A stretch of 64,000 nt of DNA from Podarcis raffonei (taxonomy: Eukaryota; Chordata; Lepidosauria; Squamata; Lacertidae). The DNA lies in assembly GCF_027172205.1 (NCBI RefSeq), contig NC_070606.1:96730534-96794533 (forward strand). The letters run 5' to 3'. Below are positions 44,689 through 56,615 of this stretch, piece by piece (position 1 is the stretch's first letter; the number at the start of each line of letters is the position of its first letter). The position numbers and the translations under genes are program-made. Below the pieces are notes generated by a model that was not told the DNA's origin, did not search any database, and saw only the letters and a list, made by a program, of their open reading frames with translations.

Positions 44689-45067
44689 TGCATAAGGAGA
44701 AGGTGGGGTGACAAATGCCCTTGCTCCAAAGTGGAACAGGGTGCCTCTGTGACAGGGCTGCCAACTTTTCTCTCTCTGCACTGGCTCTTGGGTCTTTCAC
44801 AACCGCCTGACACACAGACCTTTAGTAGGTGAGGATTCCTCTTCCGTCTCTTGACCTCTAGAGGAGGAGTAGCCTCTCCTGTTGGATGCCTGGATCCCAG
44901 GCAGCTGTGAAAGGTGCAGGCATTTCAGTACAAGGTTTGCACCCCCTTCTTAGTCGGAGGCACTGTGGGAGCTTCTCCACGGCAAGACGTTACAATTGGG
45001 GATCCTCTGGGTGCAGAACGGGGTTGAGCCACTAAAGTTCCTTTCTGTCTTCTCTTAGCGCTGCCCA

Positions 45068-45094
45068 TCAGCTCACTTCAAAGAACATGAAGTT
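45068..45094 (-). CDS. scramblase-like terminal coding exon 7
   Basis: Acceptor TTTGTTTCCCAG on the minus strand; encodes NFMFFEVS and TGA. The peptide continues AAAFLL to give FLLNFMFFE, matching the conserved PLSCR ending FLIDFMFFE. The tail after it is only two residues, shorter than in PLSCR1. Confidence 0.85.
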   Translation of the reverse strand, partial: NFMFFEVS

Positions 45095-48000
45095 CTGGGA
45101 AACAAAACACAAAAAGGAGGTCGCAATCTTCTATTTCGTCACAAACCGAGAGGCATGAGCTAGAGTAACATAAATGGGCATACACATTTCATTGGGGAAG
45201 AGTTACCAGCTTGGTTCCAGTTCTCAGGGGAAAGGGGAAAGCGAGTCAGTGCAAAAAAGTGCCAAGCTGTTCTTGACTCGTGCATCCTTTTTTTGGAGGT
45301 GCTCATTGTCCATCTGTGGCTGCTAAAGGTAGCCAGCAGAGGGCGCTATGAGCCTGTTGTCATGCGGGGGGGGGACGCATACCCACAGCCAATATTTGGC
45401 TGATGTGCAGGAGTCTCTTCCCTGCTGTTAGGAAAGGGGTTTAAAGGAATAAATTTGGGGAAAGAGCCAGTATCATAACACTGTTGAATCCAGACTAGAG
45501 AGTCTCAGTCCCAGGGGCTCTAAATGCTGCCCTCTAGTCTTCTCCACCTGGCTCTCAGAAGTCTCGGGGGGGACGGGGGGGACACTCCTCACTGACTCTG
45601 CTTTCCCCCCAAGTGTATTTGCCTGGCTGGAATACTGACTCACCGAGAACACACAGTGGCAACGATCCACAGCTTCACCACTTACCAGCAGGAATGCTGC
45701 AGCCAGGAGCAAAGCCCTCTCCTCATTGCTCAGGTCTGCTGCAACTGCCGGAAAGAGAACTGGGTATTATTCACAAGAGGACAGAATATTGCCACACCAA
45801 GGACACTTCCCTGCTCACTCCTGGGATGGGGTTGCTAAGGCCAGCTTTTGTTTTCCAATAGCTTTGACCATACGCAGATGGCCTGCCCCCTGAGAAGGGG
45901 GGGAGTCTTTTTCAAGAGTGGGGTGAAGTTAAAGGGAGAAGTTATCTCTGAGCATGCACAAAGAGCCTTTCTTTTGAAGAGGGAGCCTGCATTGAGCTAG
46001 ATCTAATGCTTTCAAATTGTGAAATTGGTCTCGCTGTGATGGGAATGGGTCGGTTCTAAGTGCTGGGAAGAGAAACCTCTCTTTCAACTTCCAACAATTG
46101 TCTTTTCTTGGGTTCAAGAGATGCCGTTCCCACTTACTCAACTCCTCTTTATCAGTGCAAGGCTAGGAATCAAGCGCTCCCATTTCCATACTGATTGACA
46201 ATATGGAGGGTTCTACATTTTCCCAGAGTTGCACACCTTCCCCCGGTCTAGCAGAAATTCAGAGCTCTCTTCTGCCACTTTCACAGTCACTCCTGTGCAT
46301 GTTTTTTTTCCCGCAAGGAAATCACCCAGAACTCAGACAACTTTCTCCCTTGGAGGTTAAAGCCTGCAGCCAAATGGTGCTATCTAGAGAAGGCCGGTTC
46401 TCAGTTTCTCAGTTCCCCAGTCATAAGTTACATTTGCCAAATTTCCAAATCAGTCTCCATTATTTTTAAAAGTCCTCATTAAACCCCACCAGCAAAACTC
46501 TCCTAATGTACATACGTTCCTATGCAGTTTTCCCCAATATATACATTCTGCATAGCCATTTCTCCCAATATAGCACATTTGAAATGTTATCTTCACCAAC
46601 GTATGCATTCTGTGCACACCTTATGCATCTTGGTACACATTACTTGGCCAGAGGAACTCATTGTGAAATTCAGGCAAGTGTTCTTTCAAAAGGCAGCCCT
46701 GTTTTGATGTTGAAGCTTGTGTGTTGTTTCTGGAACTACGAATCAGGACGGTTCACCCTTACAAGCACAAGCGAAATTGAATTTCTCCTGTCCTTTGCCC
46801 AAGAGGAGTAAGTGTCCCTGTGGCTTCTGAGTGCTGCAGTATAAATGAAGAACACTCAAAGCCCAGCAAAAGGCATTTGGATGACAAAGAGCGAGTGGAC
46901 ATGCATCAAAGGATTGACAGATAAGACCTGGGAATGTCTCTCCTGCTATTGGAATGGAATACCCATCAGAGTCTGAGAAAGGCAACATCCTTCAAAGCTA
47001 AGAGCTGGGCTAGAGGAACTTGCTGGAGTCAGTTTTGCTGCTTGGATAACAGGAGAAATCTGTCACAGAGGCAGAAAACTGTGAGGTGGCTGAATCACAG
47101 AAATTGTAGAGTTGGAAGGGACCCCGAGGGTCATTGACCGAGGGTCAATGCAAGAATCTTTTGCCCAACCTGGGGCTCGAACCCACAACCGTGAGAATAA
47201 GAGTCTCATGCTCTGTTGACTGGGCACCTCAGAGTGTGGGGGTTCTCTCTAGGGAGCTGGTGCAGGCATAAACTTCTCACTTGCTTGCTACTGAGCTCCA
47301 CTGAATAAGGGGTTTACTTCTATGTAGAGGGGAGGGAATCCGACAGGTGAACACTTTCTGAATCAATATGCCAACTGAAACACCGCCGTTTGCACTTCTC
47401 CAAATTTTGCAGTGCAGTTCTCCAGCCAAGTGTTGCATATAAAGACGTACCGTATTTTTCGCTCCATAAGATGCACCTGACCATTAGACACACCTAGTTT
47501 TTAGAAGGGAAATGCAAGAAAAAAAATATTTTTAAAGGGAGCGCTGAGCAGAACCTGTATGCATCCCAGGCTCTGCTCAGCGCTCCCTTTCATGAGTCAT
47601 GTGGAGTGTGTGTGTGGTGGCTCTTGTGGGCTTTTCCTGCCTGCCTCCCACCTGCATTCGCTCCATTAGACGCACACACATTTCCCCTTACTTTTTAGGA
47701 GGGGAAAAGTGCATCTTATGGAGCGAAAAATACAGTATGTACTAGGCTAAAGCGTGCATTAAAACACATATGTTAGTGGAAACAGGCAGGCAGAAATGCC
47801 TTACCTAAAGGCACCCCCTAAATTTGTTGTGGGGTTCCCCCCCATACAAAGAAACATCTGAAGTAGATTGGGGGATTGCATGAGGGACACAGGCCCAGAG
47901 GAGAGGTGGGGAAATCCTCTGCACAAGGAGGCTTTGCAGGAACAGCTAATCATCAGCACCCACAAGGTCCATTTGAACAAGCCCCACCCTCACTTGCCAC

Positions 48001-50264
48001 CCCCCAGGTGTTGGATATCACGTGTAGGGCAGGTGGGCATAGCCTCCCTGAATCAGCCTCATGGTCCAGATGGAGAGGTCTGGCTTGCCTGATTATGCCC
48101 AGCGGGTGGCGCTGTGGGTCAAACCACAAAGCCTAGGACTTGCCGATCAACAGGTTGGCGGTTCGAATCCCCGTGACGGGGTGAGCTCCTGTTGCTCGGT
48201 CCCTGCTCCTGCCAACCTAGCAGTTCGAAAGCACATCAAAGTGCCGCTCCAGCGGGAAGGTAAACGGAGTTTCCGTGTGTGGCCCTGGTTCACCAGAAGC
48301 GGCTTGGTCATGCTGGCCACATGACCCAGAAGCTGTACGCCGACTCCCTTGGCCAGTAAAGCGAGATGAGCACCGCAACCCCAGAGTCACCCGCAACTGG
48401 ACCTAATGGTCAGGGGTCCCTTTACCCCATCTCTGCTCTACAAAGACCCCTCGAGTGTTTTGTTTCTGTGATACGTGTTTGTGCATCACAGGTAAGAAGT
48501 GTTTCCCCTTCTTCTCTCCCCTCTCCTCCCCTCTAGCATGCTAACAATAATTTAGAGGCACCCTGAGCACTTCTGCAAATGCTAAACTAAGGACTCTGAT
48601 TTTTTAATAATATTAGCATAATATTGGTAGACAGCAGAAGACAGGAGTGCCTGGCGTGCTCTGGTCCATGGGGTCACAAAGAGTCGGACACGACTAAACG
48701 ACTAAACAACAGCAACTAGACAGCAAGTAGATGTCTCAACTGACAATCAGGTTGCAATGTTTTGTGCTCTGCCCAAAAGAGGACGGGAATTCTCCTACCA
48801 AAGTCCACTCCAAAGGACTCATGATCCATGTTGCGTTCCTCCTTGAATCCCGGCCACTTCTTCCAAATAGTGGCTACTACGCTGTCAGTGGAGGAGCGAA
48901 CCTGCAGAGAGGAGGAGCAAAGGTCATGCTCAATGATCAACATGGGAGAAGCTTTCATTGAACGCTGCGCTGAGCTGGGAGCCAAGACACTTTGCTACCT
49001 GAGGCAGAGAACAAGGTGCCTCAGATGGCTGCTGACCCTCACATCAGCAATGTTAGTGGGAGAAAGTCCTCCACACCTGATGGAAGCAGGCTAGCTTTCA
49101 AAGCTCTGGGAAGACTGCTCTGTCTTCCAAAAACTCAGTGCCACTGCCCATTATGTACTGCCTGAGACAGATGCCTGACCTTGCCAAACGGTAGGGCCGG
49201 ACCTACAGGAAACCATCTCCCCACAATGATGTCATTGTGAGCAAGCACCCTGGGCTCTCCCTTCTTGAGACAAGGGTGCTCCAGCCGGGCTTTCATTGAA
49301 GGAGCAAGTCAAGGGTGTGGAGCTAACTTTGAAAGGCGTCAACAGCCCATGGCAAGATCACAGGGCTCTTGAATTGAAGTGACACTCTGTCATCCATGGG
49401 TGAATGATCACATCAAGTCAGCGGAGCTGTGGTGATGATGAAGTGTCGTTGGGAAGATAATGAGAGTGAATGGAGTGTTCCCTGCCCTTGATTTCAGGCA
49501 GCCTTCGCCAACCTGGTGCCCTCCAGATGTTTTGGACTACAACATCTGGCGGGCACCGGGTTGGCGAAGGTTGATGTGGTGGGTTATTTCCAACAGCACC
49601 GCTGGGACTTGGATGGGTGGAAGGGCCTTCTCAGGGCCGGATTAAGACCCTTATAAGCACTGAAAGGATTCTGGTGCCCCCATATATATAAAATTCAAAA
49701 TATGAACCACAATAAACTGTATAATAAATTTCTACTTTTTGAAACAAAACGAAACCTGCAGTAAGATGGAAGATATTGTTTATGTCTGTATACTTTGTAT
49801 CTGGAAAAAATTCTCCTACTTTTTGTAATTGCAAAGTTCTTTGACCTGATCCTTAAAACTAATCTAACGTCACACATCTGCTTCTATGCTTAGTAGAGAT
49901 AAGTATCCAGCCTGCTTTGTGGCACAGCTGTTCTGCCGGTAATTTTTAATATACTTTTTAATATATAATATAGCTATGAAAACGAACACTCAGCTGAGCA
50001 TTTTGTGACCATTAACGTTAAAAAATGTATGAAAGCAAACGTCTACATTTGGAAAGGCATACTCAATATTGTCTTCTACAATTACTTTATAAAGTTCAGC
50101 ATGGCTGAATCTTGTTTTTACACGTACATATCATTAATCTCTATTATTACTATTATATTATTGTGTGTGTGTGTGTGTGTGTGTGTGTAATTTATTATGG
50201 GATTCTTTATTGTGGAACCTGGTTCAGCTGCACCCTGTGGCCCATGGTGAATTTCTGTAGTGCC

Positions 50265-50296
<32 letters not shown>

Positions 50297-53200
50297 TTCC
50301 ATCCCTGGGCCACCACCTTCCACCCTGGAAGGAGTGTTGATCTCTCTGACAAAGCAAAAGTTACTTTCCCCTTCTGAGACGCCTTGTTTCCCATCTGTCA
50401 TGGGCCCCTCAACCTCTTTCCGTACCTGGAACTCCTGTTCGGAGAAGCACCGTCTAGGAATGCAGGAGCCATAGATCTTCATGGTGGCAAAACCACAGGC
50501 ATCACTGACTTCCAGGAAATGGGAGAAGGTGCCGCACCTAAGCACATCAGCGGGTGAGTCTTGTGGGAGGCACAGAGACAATAGAGGGGAGCAGCTGTGG
50601 GTTGGGGATTGGGATAAATCTCCAAGCCAACAGGACAGAGGAAGCCCATCCACTCCAACAGGGGGTCAGTTCATACTGCTTTGTTCAAATGTCGACAATA
50701 ACGCAGAACTGGAGAACTGAGATTGGCCTTGTTTACAAGGTCCACACTTTCAGTTCCATAGCCACACCCCAAGACATTTCATTTCATTGGTATATTTTGA
50801 TAATTTATATCCTGCTTAATTTACAGTGGTCTCTAAGACCCAGTACAGTGGAACCTCGGTTTTCGAGCATCTTGGAAGCCAAACGTTTCGGTTTTTGAGT
50901 GCCAAAAACCTGAAGTAATTGCTTCCCTTTTCAAACGTGCCTCAGAAGTCAGTTTCTGCTGAATGTTTTTCTATTTTCTCAGTGGATTTTGCTGACTGCC
51001 CATTGCGCCTCGGTTTTCCAACGTTGCGGAAGTCGAATGGTCTTTCGGAATGTATTGCATTTGAAAACCGAGGTTCCACTGTACAATAAAAGAGTTAGAA
51101 TGATTAAAATTAGAATTTGGTTAAAAGCCTGCTGGAATAAATAGTTTTCAGCGATGCCTGAAGTTCAAAATGGAGGAGTCTTCTCAGCATAGGAGTCAAC
51201 TCCTAGGGGTCGTGGAGGCATAATAAAATATTTGAGGGGGCCGGACCCCTACTAAGCTGATAGGCATTCCCATTCAAATGGTGCGTATGCATTGCATCAT
51301 GTGATTGAGGGCAGGGCTTACTTGGGCCCCTGCAATATTTTATTCAAGTTAGCACCCCTGCCTGTCAGAAATCAACTGGAAGGGAAGTCCACAAAATTGG
51401 ACCCACAATAGTAAATGCAAATCTCCTTATCCGAGCCATGGGGTACATCTAACAGTGACTCCCCCATGAGATCAATAAAGAACATAAGAGATCAGGCGGT
51501 CCCGGAAGTATCCAGGAAATCAGTTGTCCAGGGCCTTGAATCTCGTCTGCTGGCGTATGGGCAGCCAGTGCAAGCTTTTGAGCACCTGGTTAATGTGCTG
51601 GAATGGTTTGTCCCCATCAACAGTCCAGCTGCAGAGTTTTGCGCCAGCTGGAGCTTCCAGATCAGGCCCAAGGACGGCCCCACATTTTCAAATCAGAGCA
51701 GAGTTGCAAGATATTGTTGGACTCACCCTGATCCAGATGGGACAGTAATCAAGGATGGTGGGAGAATGTTCCCCACCGTCCTGAATTCGAGTGTGACCAA
51801 GAGACAGACTAGAATTGACCAAATATGGATAACTAGAGGACTGGCACCTAAGACTCGAAAAGTGGAAATTTGCCCAAAAACTTGCTCCGACCATAATGCT
51901 GTGAAAATGGAGATGAAACTAACACCAATCGGTTCCTTCAGATGGAGGATGAATGACACCTTATTTAGAGATCAAGAGGTTGTTAAGAAGGCCCAAAAAA
52001 CCTTGAGAGACTATTTTGAGATAAATTTGAATACTATTATTGAAAAAAGAATAATCTGGGATGCAAGTAAAGCAGTTATGAGGGGGTTTCTGATCCAACA
52101 GAATACAATAAAGAAGAGAGCCCAAAATGAAAAAAAAAAGATAAAATTTTGGAAAAAATAAAAGAGGGTGAGAAGAAACTAAGAGCGAAACCAAAGTCAC
52201 AAGAGATTCTGAGAGACATAAAGTTATATCAAGTGCAACATATGAAGATGATGAACCAGGAAATTGAATGGAAAATTAAACAAATGAGACAAAAGACATT
52301 CGAATCGGCTAATAAATGTGGAAAATTGTTAGCTTGCAAATGAAAAAAAGACAAAAGCTCAATACTATCACTAATTTGGAAGTGGAAGGAAAGAACATTC
52401 AGAATCCAGTGGAGATTCGAAAATGCTTCCAGAGGTATTTTAAACAGTTATATACACAAGGGCCACAGAAAGAGTTTGATATAGACCAATTTTTAAAAAC
52501 AAATGGATTACAAAAAATCTCTCAGAAAAATAAGATAATGCTGAACCATAAAATTACAGAACAGGAGGTAGAAGGTGCCATTCAGAATATGCAGTTGGGT
52601 AAATCTTCAGGGCCGGATGGTTTAACCTCAAAATATTATAGATCTTTGAAGGATTGGTTAATTCAGCCACTAAAGGAGGTTTGTAATGAAATTTTGGAGG
52701 GGGGAAAAGCGCCAGAGTCGTGGAAGGAAGCTTATATTACACTTATACCGAAAACTGAGTCGGAAAAGACACAACTTAAGAACTACCGCCCCATATCCCT
52801 GCTCAATGTGGATTACAAAATATTTGCTGATATTTTGGCTAATAGATTAAAAAAAGTATTAGTGGAAGAGATACATAAGGACCAAGCTGGCTTTCTCCCA
52901 GGTAGGCACTTGTCTGACAACACGAGGAACATAATCAACATTTTGGAGAAGTTGCAAGTGAATATTAATACTAAAGCAGTTTTAATTTTTATAGATGCGG
53001 AGAAAGCCTTTGATAATATTTCTTGGAATTTTATGAAGAAAAATCTCCAGGGGATGGGGGTGGGTCAAGGGTTTGAAAATGGTATAAGTGCAATTTACTC
53101 AGAACAAAAGGCTAAGCTAATAGTCAATAATGTGATGACAGAGGAATTTAAGATAGAGAAAGGTACACGACAAGGCTGCCCAATTTCCCCATTACTTTTT

Positions 53201-56200
53201 ATTTCGGTCCTGGAGGTTTTGCTAAATATGATTAGAAGGGACCGTCTGATTAAAGGTATCCAGGTCGGAGCCAAACAATACAAATTGAAAGCTTTTGCAG
53301 ATGACCTAGTTTTGACGTTACAGGAGCCAGAATCTAGTATGAAAAGAGTATTAGAACTGAATCAAGAATTTGGTCATGTGGCAGGATTTAAGCTGAACAA
53401 GTCAAAAACTAAAGTTCTTGAGAGAAATTCAACACCGATTGAGAAAGAGAGGTTTCAGAAGGAGACAGGTTTAACATTAGTTAAGAAAGTAAAATATCTG
53501 GGGGTTAATATGACTGCTAAGAACTTAAATTTATTTAAAGATAACTATGAGAAATGTTGGACAGAAGTGAAAAAAAGACTTAGAAATATGGTCAAATTTG
53601 AAGCTTTCCTTGTTGGGTCAAATTGCAGCTATAAAGTTGAATGTATTGCCAAAAATGTTATTTCTGTTTCAATCATTGCAAATTTTAGACAAGATGGACT
53701 GTTTCAAGAAGTGGCAGAGAGACATTTCTAGATTCGTCTGGCAGGGCAAGAAGCCCAGAATAAAATTTAAAATATTAACTGATACAAAGGAAAGAGGCGG
53801 ATTTGCCCTGCCAGACCTTAAACTTTACTATGAATCAGCAGCATTCTGCTGGTTGAAAGACTGGCTGCTTCTTGAGAACACAGACATTTTGGATTTGGAA
53901 GGTTTTAATAATGTTTTTGGGTGGCATGCATATTTGTGGTACGACAAGGTTAAAGCACATAAAGCATTTAAAAACCATATTGTCAGGAAAGCATTGTTCA
54001 ATGTCTGGATAAGATACAAAGACTTATTGGAAAATAAAACCCCAAGGTGGTTGTCACCAATGGAAGCAAAGGCTCAGAAAAAGCTCAATATGGAGGCCAA
54101 ATGGCCGAAATATTGGGAAATTCTGGAACAAGAAGGAGACAAATTGAAACTGCAGAGTTTTGAGAAATTAAAAGATAAAGTGCGAGATTGGCTTCATTAT
54201 TATCAAATAAGAGAGGCCCATAATTTGGACAAAAAAATTGGCTTCCAGGTGGAAAAATCAAAATTGGAAACAGAACTGTTAGATCCCAAAACTAAGATAC
54301 TTTCAAGAATGTATAACTTGCTGTTAAAATATTGGTCATAACATTATGTTTGCTGACTGGGAACAGTTGTGGACCACCGGTATGAAATTTACGGCATGTA
54401 ATGCCTTGAGAGAGAATATTATGAAAATGATATATAGGTGGTACATGACACCAGTCAAGCTTGCAAAAATATATCATTTGCCTGATAACAAATGTTGGAA
54501 ATGTAAAGAAAATGAAGGTACATTCTTTCACCTTTGGTGGACGTGCCCAAAGATTAAGGCTTTCTGGGAGATGATCTATAATGGAATGAAAAAGGTATTT
54601 AAATATACCTTCCTGAAGAAACCAGAGGCCTTTCTTCTGGGCATAGTCGGCCAATTGGTGCCAAAGAAGGACAGAACTTTCTTTATGTACGCAACAACAG
54701 CAGCAAGAATACTGATTGCAAAGTATTGGAAGACACAAGATTTAGCCACCCTGGAAGAGTGGCAGATGAAGGTGATGGACTATATGGAACTGGCGGAAAT
54801 GACTGGCAGAATCCGAGACCTGGGAGAAGAGTTGGTGGAAGAAGATTGGAAGAAATTTAAAGACTATCTACAGAAATATTGTAAAATTAATGAATGTTAA
54901 AATGATGATTGGATTGAATTGGGGGTATTAGCAACAAAGTTAATAAGAATATGCAAAAATGAATTGATAATGGATGAAAATATAGAGGTATAATATGCTA
55001 AGATATAGAGTTAAGATAAATGAAAGAGGGTAATGATTTGCTGATTTGATTACCTAAATGGGAATACAAAAAGGGGAGGTGTGAGGAGGTCAAGGAAACA
55101 AGTTAATGAGCATAAAGTTATAAAAAATGGATTTGTTTTTAATTCTTTCACCTATTCGTTTTTTGTATGTTGTATTTTTATTTGTATTTCTTCTTTTTTA
55201 TGTACTTTTTTTAGGTTTTCTTTTTTTTCTTTTTCTTTTTGTTCTTTTCATATGTTCTTTTTTGTATTTTGTAAACTGATGTTTTTGTAAAATTCTAATA
55301 AATATTATATATATAAAAAAACAAGAGACAGATCCCAGGGACTGGTAGGCAGATAGATCCCATCCAAGAAATGTACATGATGGATTATGTTTCCCAGCAG
55401 GCAACAGAGCTGCCTTAAAAGTTAGGCTCAGGGTATGTAGCAGCCGAGAATATTTGGGCATCTCATGCATGCTCCAGTGGCATGGACAACTGCTCACCTC
55501 TGAACCCTCCCGCCGCCCTTGTCTGAACTGGCTGCACACACACACACACACCTCTGGCGCACGGTGCCGATAAGCCGGTTATCGCCAGTGAAAGCCACCA
55601 TCTCCATCTGGCAGCAACGGAGACAGCCGAGGCCCAGTCGGAAAGGTCTGCAGAACCACAGGACGACGTGGCCTTCCTGATCTTGGAGGCAAAGGTGGCA
55701 GGGGCGGGCAGGGCCACACAGGTGAAAGCAGCAGTTGTTGCATTCTTAGAGGAAAGGAGAGAGATGCACAGTCATGGCTCAGGCATGGAACCTATCCCCC
55801 TCCTGCCCCAAAGGGGGTGCTGTTCTGCAGGGACTGCTATGTGTTGGGCATGAGAGGCCGGTTGCTTTTTCAGCTGAAGGCTCTGCTGCTGCTGCTGCTG
55901 CCGCCAGAATTGTAACAATTTTTTATATTCATATATGCATATCGAGACACACGAACTCTCAGGGCCACCCCTACGTGCAAACGTCTGGCTCGCCTAAGAC
56001 TTTACAGAACCTTTATTCCAGTGCTTTTTTTCTTTAAAAAAATATGTTTCGGGGTACTCTCGTTTTGACTCAAGAAAATCACCATTTTATAGTTCAAATC
56101 AGGAAAAATAAATACGGTAAATGGACCAAAGTACGAAGATTCGCAAGATGTTTAGGGGTATGCGTACCCCTACGTACCCCCAGAAAAAAAGCAATGCTTT

Positions 56201-56566
56201 ATTCTCAGTAATGATAGGACTTATGGGTGGAGAATATTTTTACATATCTTTGTTTGTTTTTTAATTTTTTATTTGCAGTTTTTTATGTTAACATTATTTC
56301 CATACACTCCAAACATTTTCCATATATACAATACTGGGGTTATATAAAGCCCTCGGACTCCCCCCTCCCCCCACCCCCCTGCTTTCCATATTTTACCCTC
56401 TTTTCTTGCATATAATTATAATTATCCAATCTATTTCATCTCCTTATTTACTTTTACATATCTTTGTTATTTGTAAAGGGAATATTTGTATGAACAGATA
56501 CTTTTATGTGGACCTGCACTGCAATTTTGTACTTATGTCCTTCCGGGCTGTGATGCTGATAGTTTA

Positions 56567-56615
<49 letters not shown>

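Larger units (their letters stand above)
40832..45067. other. intergenic region between two convergent genes
   Basis: EIF4E2 and the scramblase gene end tail to tail about 4.2 kb apart. The region has a short (CT)n at 42367-42388, a tRNA-type SINE start (about 42588-42640, GCATGCAGAAGGTCC), an old Vingi-like LINE piece, a CR1 tail and a tRNA-Lys SINE. 41600-42350 is unique sequence without recognised features. The scramblase 3'UTR must start at 45067 and run leftward; no convincing poly(A) signal was chosen. Confidence 0.6.

Noticed and set aside
48101-48180. A functional tRNA gene (boxes A and B present)
   Set aside because: The acceptor and T stems do not pair as a tRNA and the body continues as a Sauria-type SINE.
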